Source of the DNA: Clostridia bacterium
GTDB lineage: Bacteria; Bacillota; Clostridia; Christensenellales; Borkfalkiaceae
Reading direction: 5' to 3'
DNA: 64,000 nt
NCBI GenBank assembly: GCA_017536205.1
Contig: JAFXHX010000004.1
Location: 1-64,000, forward strand
Below the pieces are notes generated by a model. The model saw only the letters and a program-made list of their open reading frames with translations. It was not told the origin of the DNA and did not search any database. The position numbers were made by a program, and so were the translations under genes. Below, piece after piece: positions 8,373 to 17,937 of this stretch. Position 1 is the first letter of the stretch. The number at the start of each line of letters is the position of its first letter.

Positions 8373-10985
8373 TTATAAATCTTTAATAATATTCAAGAAT
8401 TTATCGAAAGACGTAGCATCAGGATTGCTTGCAATATCATTCTCGCTAACCATATAATAGCGGAATTTGCTACCCGCTTGTGCTTGCCACATCTTGCCAA
8501 GTTCAGCCTTTTCACGGCTATCGTCATTTGACGTTAAATGTTCGCCTTTTGTTTCAATCATCACGATATAACCGCTATTCGTCATAACGATAAAGTCGGG
8601 ATAATGATTGATAAAACCATTGATGCAGAACTCGTGACGTTCGATATTTCTATGCCACCATTTAATATTCGGCATAGACGCAACTTTTTCGATAACCTTA
8701 CGTTCAAAAGCGTTCATCGTTTGCTCTTCAGCGTACAAAGACTTTGACAAGAACGAGAACGTTTCGCCCGGATTGATTTCGCTTTTTAACTTAAACGACG
8801 GAATACAAACGATTTTGCCCGTTTCAATTAAATGCTTAAACCTATCACGACGGTATTCATCAAGAAGTTTATTGATTTTCTCTTTAATTCTAATAGCAAA
8901 ACCGTGAACGTTCTTTTCAAGCGCTGCAAGTTCGTCACCGTTCATATTTTCTACAACACGGTCGATATAAGCAGTCAATTCGCCACTCGAAACAATATCA
9001 AGCGTTTCAAGAATTTTCTTTATTTGATATTTGCAATTCCTTACACGGCTTTCAGGTGCTTGATTTTTGAACATTTCTTTGAAATATTCGCTTTCCGCTT
9101 CAGCCATAAAACGATATTTCGGTTTTTCGTTTTTATTAACGTCAACTTCTGCAACTCCTTCAGTTGCCGAACGGAAATCAATTTCAACACTCTTATCTTT
9201 CAAAGTAAATCCGTCGGATAAAAATTCCTTGCTAACAAGTTCTTTATAATCGCCATCCAAGAAAGCAAATAAACTGTTCTCAGACTTGTAATAGAACTGT
9301 GGAATTTCTAAAGCCAACGCCTCATCTTTATATTCATCGTAAATTCTATATGTAGTCACTTTACTTCTTACCTCCAACGGTAAATCACTTAACGGCTCCG
9401 TCTGTAGCGCTTTTAATTCTTCATCATAAGTATCACTCTTAACTTCTGCACTTGCCAACATATCGTCAATAGCAGTAGAAGGCGTTTCCGTTTTTTGCCT
9501 TTCTTCGATAATTGCTTTAAGTGCCGAACTATCAAACTGCAAAAATTCTTCTTCATCCACCGTAGCCGGTGTAAGCGTAATTTCTTGTTGTACAGGCTTC
9601 GGTGCAGGTTCAACAACAGGTTTTTCTTCTGCCACACGGTAATCTTTACTACTAAAGCCAGCATCGTTAAGTCCTTGAATTACTTTCGTAATCGTAGCGT
9701 GGAAATCGTTAGAACTTGTAAGCACGTAAGAAAGATTTAAGAACTTACTCGTATTTTGTTTTGTGTAAGGCAAACGCAAAACACGACCTAAAATTTGCTC
9801 TACGTCAACGGTAGAAGTTTTGTTTGCAAGTGTTGCTAAAATATACGCAAACGGACAGTCCCAACCTTCTTTAAGAGCGTTTACCGTAATAATATATTTT
9901 ATCTTACATTCCGGCGACATTAAGTCTTTATCTTTAATTTCGTTTATTTCCGCCGTCTTAATTGCAATTTCTTCCGCAGGAATGCCGTTTTCTACAAGTT
10001 TTTCTTTTAACTTGTCAAACGTTTCCTTGTTTTCGCCATTTCTTGGTTGTGCTTGAAATAAGACGATAGGACGAATATAACGACCACCCGTGTTCGTTTT
10101 TGACAACTCATCTAAACGGTTGCGTAAGTCAATCGCATCGGCAATAACTTCTTCTTGCGACGGACGATTATAAACAATAACGGGAAGTTTAACCATATTT
10201 TCCGCTTTAAGTTGCGCCGCGTCTACGTAAGAAATAATATTGCTATTCTTTCTTGGTGTAGCGGTTAAATCAAGAATAAAGCAAGGATTCAAGTTTTTAA
10301 GCATTTCCACACTTAATTCGCCCGTAGTGTGGTGGCTTTCATCAACTACTACAACAGGAGAAAGTTGATTTAATACTTGAATAAGCGCAGTATCATCAAC
10401 CCCTTCTATAAGTGTTTCAGGAGTAGAAATAAACTTAGTAAATTGCTGCAAGTTGCCGTTTTCTTGATAAACCTTCCTACCTTCTTTGTTTTTAATACGG
10501 AAACTATCGAAACTCATTACAACGATAGACAATTGCTCGTTTACGGTAGTAGGGTTAAACTGTTGTCCGTCTAAAACTTGTTGTTTGCTATATACTTGAA
10601 CTCTACCGTTAAAATCCGATTCAATTTTTTGTCTATACGGATGTGCAGAATTAGATAAATTCTTTAACGTTTGCGTTAAAATTGCTTCAGACGGAACAAG
10701 CCAAACGACAACTTTTGCTTTTTTACTTGGCAAGTTGCCGAAAATAGTTCTTAACGAATTACACGCCAAAAAGGTTTTACCACCACCCGTAGGAACTTTG
10801 AAACAAACGTGCGGAGTATTTTCAATCGTGTTTTTGTATGTAGGAATAGAATCAAAACCGACCCTAACACCTTTTTCTAACCAATAATCATTGTAGGCTT
10901 TAACAACGCTATTCGTAGAGTTTAACAACTCACAATAGCGGTTCAAATCACTAATAACTTGTTTTTGAAAGTTTTTTAATTCCAT
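8373..10985 (-). CDS. res: Type III restriction endonuclease, Res subunit
   Basis: An 870-residue ATP-dependent translocase-nuclease that cuts DNA with unmethylated, oppositely oriented sites in complex with Mod. Superfamily 2 helicase motifs are visible: Walker A CFKVPTGGGKT (61-71), DESHH (215-219), LDLTATPRK, and a motif VI-like QILGRVLRLP (about 397). The C-terminal PD-(D/E)xK nuclease shows HYPDF (794-798) and ETKGEH (811-816). All catalytic residues appear intact and the length is normal for the family. It lies 11 bases after the mod stop and 9 before the OLD gene, within one operon. Confidence 0.94.
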   Translation of the reverse strand: MELKNFQKQVISDLNRYCELLNSTNSVVKAYNDYWLEKGVRVGFDSIPTYKNTIENTPHVCFKVPTGGGKTFLACNSLRTIFGNLPSKKAKVVVWLVPSEAILTQTLKNLSNSAHPYRQKIESDFNGRVQVYSKQQVLDGQQFNPTTVNEQLSIVVMSFDSFRIKNKEGRKVYQENGNLQQFTKFISTPETLIEGVDDTALIQVLNQLSPVVVVDESHHTTGELSVEMLKNLNPCFILDLTATPRKNSNIISYVDAAQLKAENMVKLPVIVYNRPSQEEVIADAIDLRNRLDELSKTNTGGRYIRPIVLFQAQPRNGENKETFDKLKEKLVENGIPAEEIAIKTAEINEIKDKDLMSPECKIKYIITVNALKEGWDCPFAYILATLANKTSTVDVEQILGRVLRLPYTKQNTSKFLNLSYVLTSSNDFHATITKVIQGLNDAGFSSKDYRVAEEKPVVEPAPKPVQQEITLTPATVDEEEFLQFDSSALKAIIEERQKTETPSTAIDDMLASAEVKSDTYDEELKALQTEPLSDLPLEVRSKVTTYRIYDEYKDEALALEIPQFYYKSENSLFAFLDGDYKELVSKEFLSDGFTLKDKSVEIDFRSATEGVAEVDVNKNEKPKYRFMAEAESEYFKEMFKNQAPESRVRNCKYQIKKILETLDIVSSGELTAYIDRVVENMNGDELAALEKNVHGFAIRIKEKINKLLDEYRRDRFKHLIETGKIVCIPSFKLKSEINPGETFSFLSKSLYAEEQTMNAFERKVIEKVASMPNIKWWHRNIERHEFCINGFINHYPDFIVMTNSGYIVMIETKGEHLTSNDDSREKAELGKMWQAQAGSKFRYYMVSENDIASNPDATSFDKFLNIIKDL

Positions 10986-10996
10986 AATTTTACCCC

Positions 10997-12604
10997 TTAA
11001 AACCTTGTAATATCACGTGGTATTTTCTTGAACACAATATTAAACTTTTCCATTACTTCTTGTGCGAGTACACATTTATCTGCATAAATTATGTATTCCG
11101 TTGCTTTTGTGTTTATCGTTGATAAAAATTCGTGGTTAAGCGTAGTGATTTCATCTTTTTTGTAGAAGAAGTAATACGCGGTGTCATTATTCTTGCCTAA
11201 TAAATAAGGATTGTCCGCCCTATCCGTATCAAGTGGCTTTTTAGTTTCCATATAATAAACGTATTTGCGAATTTCTTCTTCGGGGACTTCTTCATTTAAA
11301 TTTTTATCGTCCTTAAACAAAGGTTGTCCAAGTTCATAGTAAGTGAAATCACCGGGAATACCTGCAACTGCTTTATCGTCTTTACCATATCCGTTTATAA
11401 CGCGCTTTACTCTTTCTGCGGTAATGGTATCAGCATAATCCATCATTTCCACAAGAATAAACTTGCGTTTTCCACCATTTTTATTAAGATTTAGCACCGC
11501 GTGGGCTGTGGTTCCTGAACCTGCAAAAGAGTCTAAAATTATTGCATCTTCCTTATCCACAAACTTCAATAAATATTCAATTAAAGATGTATCTTTAGGA
11601 TAGTCAAATACTTTTTTCCCAAAAATATTAATTTGTTCTTTTCCCGCTTCTTCTGTTGTTGATACGCCAACCGTATCATCGATTAAGTTAGGCGGAACTT
11701 CAGCACTATATTCTTCTCTTTTATATGAAAGAACAAGTTGTTTTGATAGATTTATACGTGTATTTGCTTGTATATTTTTATCTAATGTCTCTTGTATCCA
11801 AATAAAACGATTTTCAAATCTAACCGTATTTTGATTTACGCCATCTTTAATAATTAAATCGTCAAGCAATTTGTTTGGGAATTTTTGTGTTCCATATACA
11901 CCCGCTTTAATTATGCCATCAGCACCTTTAAAATGAATACTATGGGGCGGAAATGAAAGAATTTTATAAGAGTTTTGTGGTTTTGTAAATGGGTCATCGC
12001 TAGGACTATTTTTCTTAATGCCACCATATTTAATATTATTTTTTTCTTTTTCGTAGCAAAGGACGTATTCTAAGTTTCTCTTAATTTTATAAGACAAGTT
12101 CGGCGGGGTTGCCGATTTATACCACATATATTGTCCAACGAAGCACGAAGAACCAAAAATTTCGTCGCAAATCTTCTTTAAGTTATATAATTCGTTTTCG
12201 TCAATGGAGATAAATATTCTACCTTCTTTAGACAACAACTTTTGTAAGAGTTTTAATCTTGGATACATCATACAAAGCCACTTGTCGTGTCTTGATAGGT
12301 CTTCACCTTCAGCACCAACTACTTCACCGAGCCACTTTTTAATTGTTGGGTCATCCACATTGTCGCTATATACCCATTTACCTTCAGGTGTCCCCGTATT
12401 ATACGGTGGGTCGATATAAATGCAATCTATCAAACCTTCATATTGTGGAAGAAGGGATTTAAGCGCAATCAAATTATCCCCGTGAATTATCATATTCTCG
12501 GAGTTTTCCGCATTAAACGTATATTTTTTATCAAGAATCCTAAACGGCACTTCTTGATGATGATTTACAACCTTATCTTTTCCAATCCATTCTAACGTAG
12601 GCAT
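10997..12604 (-). CDS. mod: Type III DNA adenine methyltransferase, Mod subunit
   Basis: A 535-residue N6-adenine (or N4-cytosine) methyltransferase that also provides sequence recognition for the Res subunit. Motif IV DPPYNTG (65-71) comes before motif I DSFAGSGTT (about 355-363), the order of the beta class. The variable region between them should hold the target recognition domain. The start MPTLEWIGK is the usual one for this family. It lies between the SieB-like gene (12 bases upstream) and res (11 bases downstream). The recognition sequence cannot be read from the protein. Confidence 0.95.
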   Translation of the reverse strand: MPTLEWIGKDKVVNHHQEVPFRILDKKYTFNAENSENMIIHGDNLIALKSLLPQYEGLIDCIYIDPPYNTGTPEGKWVYSDNVDDPTIKKWLGEVVGAEGEDLSRHDKWLCMMYPRLKLLQKLLSKEGRIFISIDENELYNLKKICDEIFGSSCFVGQYMWYKSATPPNLSYKIKRNLEYVLCYEKEKNNIKYGGIKKNSPSDDPFTKPQNSYKILSFPPHSIHFKGADGIIKAGVYGTQKFPNKLLDDLIIKDGVNQNTVRFENRFIWIQETLDKNIQANTRINLSKQLVLSYKREEYSAEVPPNLIDDTVGVSTTEEAGKEQINIFGKKVFDYPKDTSLIEYLLKFVDKEDAIILDSFAGSGTTAHAVLNLNKNGGKRKFILVEMMDYADTITAERVKRVINGYGKDDKAVAGIPGDFTYYELGQPLFKDDKNLNEEVPEEEIRKYVYYMETKKPLDTDRADNPYLLGKNNDTAYYFFYKKDEITTLNHEFLSTINTKATEYIIYADKCVLAQEVMEKFNIVFKKIPRDITRF

Positions 12605-12616
12605 TTTCTTTTCTCC

Positions 12617-13258
12617 CTAATCAAACAATTTCCCATCAAATAAATCACAAAAGTACTGAATGTTTTCTTTTTCATTTTGCAATTTGTTTTTTCGTTTTTC
12701 GCTTTTTACTTTCTTCAGCCTATTTTCTATGTGAATAATATTTTTCTTAAAAATCGGCAAATACTTATCAATTGTTTTCCATACAAAAGGCTGCAAGGTT
12801 AAATTTACAGGTATTTTATTGCTATATGCAAATGTTGCCACCGTTTGGTTTCCGCCATAAAGATAATTTCTATTTACCAATCCTTTTATAATCGGTTGAT
12901 TATAATCATATGTGGCTGTATATCCAGGAGAATTATATAATTTAGCCAAAACTGATTGCTCAGATAGATTAAGTTCAATTATTCTTTTGATATTTTTACG
13001 GTCAAACGTAGCCTTAAACCAAATCTCTTTTGTTTGATTTATAATAAAAGCAATAAAATATACCAAAATAAAACTTAATGATATTAAAAACAATAATCCG
13101 AAGATAAACCCATTTTGAGCGCTCCAAGAAAACAAGTTCATTTTTTCAAGCAATTCATCACTAGCGAACAACAAAAAACCACTAAATATGCAAATAGCAG
13201 GCAACAATACTTTAAGAGGTATTTTTAATATATTTATAAGTTTTGTAATCCAATCCAT
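12617..13258 (-). CDS. Membrane protein, SieB-like
   Basis: A 213-residue protein with two hydrophobic segments near the N-terminus (about 12-30 and 48-75) and a basic, lysine-rich cytoplasmic tail. The arrangement and the W/F-rich first loop resemble superinfection exclusion B proteins, which sit in the inner membrane and stop growth of infecting phage, but no catalytic motif can confirm this. It lies 11 bases after the AAA gene and 12 before mod, so it is part of the restriction operon. The alternative is an unrelated two-TM defence effector. Confidence 0.6.
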   Translation of the reverse strand: MDWITKLINILKIPLKVLLPAICIFSGFLLFASDELLEKMNLFSWSAQNGFIFGLLFLISLSFILVYFIAFIINQTKEIWFKATFDRKNIKRIIELNLSEQSVLAKLYNSPGYTATYDYNQPIIKGLVNRNYLYGGNQTVATFAYSNKIPVNLTLQPFVWKTIDKYLPIFKKNIIHIENRLKKVKSEKRKNKLQNEKENIQYFCDLFDGKLFD

Positions 13259-13269
13259 AATTTTCTCCT

Positions 13270-14466
13270 TTAATCTTTAAGCAACCATAAAGCAAGGTCA
13301 CAAATTTTTATTCCTTCATAAGAAGTTTCGTCGTGTTTTGTGTTTGCAATAATCATTTTGGGATGAGCATCTGCAATTTTTAACAACGGTTCATATTCTC
13401 TCTTAAAGGTTTCAGGATTATCTATATTGTCGCTTACTTGAATATAAATTTGTTCGCTACCACGTTTTGCAACAAAGTCAACTTCTTTTTGATAAAGCTT
13501 GCCAACGTAGATTTCATAGCCACGGCGCATAAGTTCTATACAAACAATATTTTCATAAATTCTGCCGTAGTCCATATTTCTACTACCGAGCAACGCATAT
13601 CTAAAACCAACGTCGCTTAAATAATACTTATCAGACGTATCAAGATATTTTTTGCCTTTAATATCATAACGCTTAACGTCATAAAACATAAAAGCATTGC
13701 ACAAATATTTAACATATTTACCGATAGTAACGTGGTTTGTTGTTATCTTATTAGAGGTGAGCGTGTCGCTTACTTTATTTGGTGAGGTCAAATTACTTAT
13801 ATTGTCCATCAAATATTCTGAAAGATGGTCTAAAACGTATGTGTCGGGCAAGTTGTATTTACTCACTAAATCTCTATTAACAATGGTGTTGTAAACTTCG
13901 CTTATATAGTTAACCCTATCTTGCTCGTTCTTATAAGCGTAAGAACCTGCAAGTCCACCTTTTATCGTGTATTGTTTAAACAATTCGTCTATACTACTTT
14001 CGTTTTCATGGTAAAGAACATATTCTTTAAAGCTAAACGGAAAAACGTGTATCTCTATATATCTACCTGTAAATAAAGTAGCCAAATCGTTACTTAAAAG
14101 AAAAGCGTTTGAGCCTGTGATATAAATATCGTATTTACCACTTGTATATAGGCTATTAATTGCAACTTCAAATTTATCACAAAGTTGAACCTCGTCAATG
14201 AAAAGGTAATTGTTTTTACCTTTTTGATAATTGGCTTCTACGTAGTTGTTTAACTTGTGATATTCCTTCAGTTCTTCGTATTTAATATTGAAAAAATCAA
14301 TAAATATTATATTTGCAGAACTATCGTTTTCTTTCAAATAGTCAATATAAGATTCCATTAACTTAGATTTGCCCGAACGCCTAATTCCTGTAATAATTTT
14401 TATATCAGGCGTGCCTTTTAAATTTATTAATCTATGCAAATAATTCGTTCTTTCAATGATTTTCAT
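13270..14466 (-). CDS. AAA ATPase with DUF4143 domain
   Basis: P-loop ATPase of the AAA_14/DUF4143 group: Walker [10 protein letters not shown] near the N-terminus, Walker B FIDEVQ, arginine-rich TGRYIEI region, then a C-terminal DUF4143 domain with a nuclease-like fold ([18 protein letters not shown], resembling a PD-(D/E)xK core). The open frame extends upstream to 14502, but the ATG at 14464-14466 is preferred because GAGG lies about seven bases before it; this gives 398 residues. It is the first gene of the seven-gene run. These ATPases are abundant in gut Bacillota and their function is mostly unknown; a role in defence is inferred from position. Confidence 0.85.
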   Translation of the reverse strand: MKIIERTNYLHRLINLKGTPDIKIITGIRRSGKSKLMESYIDYLKENDSSANIIFIDFFNIKYEELKEYHKLNNYVEANYQKGKNNYLFIDEVQLCDKFEVAINSLYTSGKYDIYITGSNAFLLSNDLATLFTGRYIEIHVFPFSFKEYVLYHENESSIDELFKQYTIKGGLAGSYAYKNEQDRVNYISEVYNTIVNRDLVSKYNLPDTYVLDHLSEYLMDNISNLTSPNKVSDTLTSNKITTNHVTIGKYVKYLCNAFMFYDVKRYDIKGKKYLDTSDKYYLSDVGFRYALLGSRNMDYGRIYENIVCIELMRRGYEIYVGKLYQKEVDFVAKRGSEQIYIQVSDNIDNPETFKREYEPLLKIADAHPKMIIANTKHDETSYEGIKICDLALWLLKD

Positions 14467-14502
14467 TTTAAACCTCACTTTCGAAACTTTAAAAATTTTC
14501 AT

Positions 14503-14878
14503 TTTTCGAAATCGATATAATTATATACTTTAAAAAGTATATTGTCAATACCATATGCCATTTTTTAAGCTAATTTGATAATTTTCACGCCTTGACGTAA
14601 ACTATGATGAAGAATTATTTTCTTTTAAGAAATTGGGGGCTTTTGATGCTTTTTAAGTTCTTTTGCATAAATTCGTAGCACTTTAAGTGTTTTTAGGAAG
14701 ATAAAAAACTAAAACCGATTTTTATTGAAAAAAACCTAAAAATACTTAACGAGTTTTAAAACAATTTTTGCACGTTTCTTTGCACAAATTCGTAGCAAAT
14801 TTGCAATTTCCGACCGAAATTCAAAATTTTGAAAAAAATAAAAGCCTGCAAAATCTTCGATAATTGCTGACTTTTTCT
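14503..14878. other. Gap upstream of the AAA gene
   Basis: Very AT-rich. It holds the AAA-gene leader (14468-14526, duplicated at 4663-4723) and two short related stretches around AAATTCGTAGCA (14668 and 14788). No ORF, RNA gene or clear promoter was identified. Confidence 0.4.
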
Positions 14879-14995
14879 ATGGTTGCGGGGTTTCTGCCCC
14901 TTGATAAGGGGAAAGTAAACGCTAGTTTATGAGGGGTTTGCCGTCTCCGGCGAGGAAGGGCATTTCTTCTTGTCTTTTTGCAACGCAATTACAAA
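14879..14995 (+). repeat. Intergenic hairpin repeat, copy 2 of 2
   Basis: Second copy of the element at 4171-4287, same orientation, with CCCCTTGATAAGGGG hairpin, AAACGCTAGTTT inverted repeat and GAGGGG. It begins TGGTTGCGGGG, an exact 11-base match to the CCA end of tRNA-fMet at 19642-19652. Confidence 0.7.
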
Positions 14996-15102
14996 AACTA
15001 AAACTTATGGTTACAAAAAGCCTTCAGTCACCACTAAAAATATGCGGAGCAACGCATATTTTTTTAATGCTACTTCAAACCCCATAAACCCAGCACAAAT
15101 AA

Positions 15103-15139
15103 ATAAAAAAAGGAACAACACACGGTTGTTCCTTTTTTT
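15103..15139. terminator. Hairpin before conserved block, copy 3
   Basis: AAGGAACAACA/TGTTGTTCCTT-like stem with A-run and T-run flanks, the near twin of 4453-4487. It could end transcription in either direction. Confidence 0.75.
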
Positions 15140-15141
15140 AT

Positions 15142-15214
15142 TGGTTGCACGTCCGCTAACTTAATTGAACTATTTTCTTATAAATGGTCCGTTGGCATAA
15201 TTTTGAGTTTGTAA
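15142..15214 (-). repeat. Conserved 74-bp block, copy 3 of 3
   Basis: Third copy of the block at 1937 and 4489, here on the 3' side of the DUF4062 gene. The minus-strand frame starts ATG (MFYKLKIMPTDHL) and stops at TAA, as in copy 2. Confidence 0.75.
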
Positions 15215-15226
15215 AACATAAACACA

Positions 15227-15256
15227 AAAGGCGTTAGAAAAACACTAACGCCCTTT
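15227..15256. terminator. Terminator of the Mrr-DUF4062 operon
   Basis: GGCGTTAG/CTAACGCC stem with A/T flanks, 12 bases from the DUF4062 stop. It matches the position of 4574-4601 but has a different stem. Confidence 0.75.
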
Positions 15257-15267
15257 TTGATTTATTG

Positions 15268-16386
15268 TTATAAAGAATTTTCTATATCTTCACAATTGCT
15301 TAATGCTATTTCTAGCGCATTAACATATTCCTTAAACTCAGACGCAAGAAGCTTTATCGCCATATTTACATCCTTTTGAGCATTGGGGATATTAGCCATA
15401 ATATTTATAACCACCTCTGTATTATCTTTTAATTTGATAAATGTATTTCTTAATCCTGCAACGGCATTTCTTAACAAAAGTTTGTCTTTTTCTTCGTTGT
15501 TAAATGATAAAATATTTTTTAATGATATATGAATATTCCCCCACTTTATCAAAAACTGTTCGGTAAATGCATGTACTTTTCCCCGATATGCATGGGTTTC
15601 TTTAGCATAATTTTTGAACAGTAATAGTATTCTCTGTTGGTTTGATGATTTTTTTAGCATCTCAAGTTCTTGAGCAAAATTTTCTGTCTTAAATGTGTAC
15701 TGTTGCATATCATAGTTGTAAATTTCAGTTAACTTTGTTATTTCAGCACACAATTCTGTCACAATAACTACACTATCATAAAACCCATCTTGATTTGAAG
15801 TTTTATCAATATTATCATTATTTGTATGAATTAATTCTTTATTTGTTAATTCTACATCATCCTCTTTAATTGTATTTTCTTCCTTTTGTATTCCCAACAA
15901 CCACAAGCCAATTTCTTGTGTAGCTAATGTTTTGAAAGACTCTTTGTCGCTAAATTCTTTATAATATGCTTTTTGTTGTTGTGTTTGTTTATAATGTTGC
16001 AAATCTGTCAATTGCTGCAAACAGTCTTGTCGGTTTAAATTAATTCTTGGATTAGTATTAAAAAGCAATGAAACATGTTTACTTTGTTGAATCATTAAGT
16101 CAATTTCTTCAGCTGTACCACAAGGATATTCATGAACAGGAGTTCCCAATCTTGCATTAAATATCGCCATCAGTCCGTCACTTTGATTTACTAATTGCTT
16201 ATTTATACTTTCTTGAGCTGGAGTAGCCGCATCAGATATTGTATCTGTAACCCAATAAGTCAGTTCTACAAAATCATCATCTCTTATTCTATTTATTTGT
16301 TCTACACATTCTTTTAAATATTCTTTTTCTTCCGTAACATCCCCTGGGCACGAAATCATTAAATAATAATGTTTTTTAACTTTCAT
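15268..16386 (-). CDS. DUF4062-type protein
   Basis: A 372-residue protein whose N-terminal about 160 residues fit DUF4062, a Rossmann-like fold related to TIR and nucleotide-processing domains: YLMISCPGDVTEEKE, then PAQESINKQLV with DGLMAIFNARLGTP and GTAEEIDLM. The C-terminal half is helical and has no recognised domain. DUF4062 domains occur in NLR-like and other immune proteins as putative effectors. The start codon directly abuts the stop of the membrane-Mrr gene, so translation is coupled. The pairing suggests that one protein senses and the other acts, but the division of labour is inferred. Confidence 0.75.
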   Translation of the reverse strand: MKVKKHYYLMISCPGDVTEEKEYLKECVEQINRIRDDDFVELTYWVTDTISDAATPAQESINKQLVNQSDGLMAIFNARLGTPVHEYPCGTAEEIDLMIQQSKHVSLLFNTNPRINLNRQDCLQQLTDLQHYKQTQQQKAYYKEFSDKESFKTLATQEIGLWLLGIQKEENTIKEDDVELTNKELIHTNNDNIDKTSNQDGFYDSVVIVTELCAEITKLTEIYNYDMQQYTFKTENFAQELEMLKKSSNQQRILLLFKNYAKETHAYRGKVHAFTEQFLIKWGNIHISLKNILSFNNEEKDKLLLRNAVAGLRNTFIKLKDNTEVVINIMANIPNAQKDVNMAIKLLASEFKEYVNALEIALSNCEDIENSL

Positions 16387-17916
16387 TTATTTCTCCGTCA
16401 ATTTTTCTTTCAACGTTTCTCTATCCCATAATACTATGTTGTTATCTTTAGCCAATTCTTTAGCTGCACGAGTAAAGTAGTTATTTGTAATTACCATACC
16501 TTTATCAAGATTATAGTGCTTAATACCTGCAACAATTTCTTGAATAGCAGAGTTCGTAACTCTATCGGAATAACGTTTTGCTTGAACACCGATTTTTACA
16601 AGTTCGTTCTCAACAATTATATCTACACCAAAATCTCCCGCAAGTGGCGTAACTGTCGCTTTATAACCTATCTTTTTGAAATAATCACCAATAAATTTTT
16701 CAAATTCTTCGCCTGTTATTTGGTCAATATATTCAATTGTAATTGTATTTTCTTTCGTTTCAAGCCTCTTTTCAACTTTTGAACTATCTTCTTCAATAAT
16801 TTCTTCTGAATATATAAATAAATTTTCTTCTTTACGTTGCAATTTTATTTCAGATAAACGTTTGTCTATTTTTTCTGATATTTCCTTAAAAGTAATCCTT
16901 AAAGGCAAGGACATATCGGTTTTAGAAATATAATTAAAGGCATATATCATTTCATAAATATATAATTCTTTATTGTCTATGGTTGTAATATCATTGCAAT
17001 ATTCGTCTATTGTTTCGTATCCATAATTTAATTTATAGAATTTTGCAAAATAATTTATTACTGAATTCCTAATGATTAAATAGACAACGGAGTCTAATGT
17101 TTTGTTATCACCCCAGCTTTCTTTAATTCTTTTTCTCAAGCCTTTTGCATAAAAGACAAAATTTTCAACTTCTTCATATAATGAAACATGTCCATTTGTA
17201 TAAAATCCGTCTTTGGCAACAAACGCTTCGGAAATCTTATCCTTAAATAAACTTTGCCACAAAGAACTAGCAAATATTGCTTTGTCAGAACTTTCAATTA
17301 GACTAAAAATATCTGTTGAATATTGAGTTATATATTTTTTTAATTTTTCTTCCTTTCCATTTATTACTTGTAATAGATTTTCAAATTCAAAAACTTCTTT
17401 TTCACACGTTAAAACTTGATTAAAATAATTTTCATTAAATTTTTTGTTAATCGCAATTATATTTAGAATAATCCTATATACCCTTTCGGCATTTTCTAAA
17501 TATTTTACACTGAACGTAACTTCTTTTATTTTATCTTCTTTTTCTTCTCCACAAATATTCGTTCCAGAAGATTCATATACCAAAAATTTTAAGCTCTCAA
17601 ACGCCTTAGAAACTGTTATGTTTTTTATGTCAGAAAGCCAAATGCTTGAATGATTATATTCAGCGTAAATATTGTATTCATCAATTTTTACTTGATTAGC
17701 ACCATAATTCCCATCCGTTTGTGCAAATGTTTTCACAGCTAATTTTTCTATATATTCTTTTAAATTCCAATTAGAAATATTTACGTTTTTATTAATGGAC
17801 TGTATCAAGCGATATTTTTCTTCTAAATTTGTTTTTCCTAATTGTTGCTTTATTTTATCATAAATAAATGGTGTTACTATTACTAGAACAATTATTAAAA
17901 TATATAACCAACTCAT
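16387..17916 (-). CDS. Membrane-anchored Mrr-like restriction endonuclease
   Basis: A 509-residue protein with one N-terminal membrane segment (about 3-20), a long helical middle region of unknown fold, and a C-terminal Mrr_cat nuclease domain (about 400-505). The catalytic pattern GDFGVDII followed by GVQAKRY and the tail WDRETLKEKL are typical of Mrr-family PD-(D/E)xK enzymes, which cut modified or foreign DNA. Membrane anchoring would place the nuclease where phage DNA enters. It is the middle gene of a three-gene operon: a small helical protein starts it and DUF4062 ends it. Target specificity is unknown. Confidence 0.85.
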   Translation of the reverse strand: MSWLYILIIVLVIVTPFIYDKIKQQLGKTNLEEKYRLIQSINKNVNISNWNLKEYIEKLAVKTFAQTDGNYGANQVKIDEYNIYAEYNHSSIWLSDIKNITVSKAFESLKFLVYESSGTNICGEEKEDKIKEVTFSVKYLENAERVYRIILNIIAINKKFNENYFNQVLTCEKEVFEFENLLQVINGKEEKLKKYITQYSTDIFSLIESSDKAIFASSLWQSLFKDKISEAFVAKDGFYTNGHVSLYEEVENFVFYAKGLRKRIKESWGDNKTLDSVVYLIIRNSVINYFAKFYKLNYGYETIDEYCNDITTIDNKELYIYEMIYAFNYISKTDMSLPLRITFKEISEKIDKRLSEIKLQRKEENLFIYSEEIIEEDSSKVEKRLETKENTITIEYIDQITGEEFEKFIGDYFKKIGYKATVTPLAGDFGVDIIVENELVKIGVQAKRYSDRVTNSAIQEIVAGIKHYNLDKGMVITNNYFTRAAKELAKDNNIVLWDRETLKEKLTEK

Positions 17917-17937
17917 TATTTTTCTCTTTTGTAAAAA

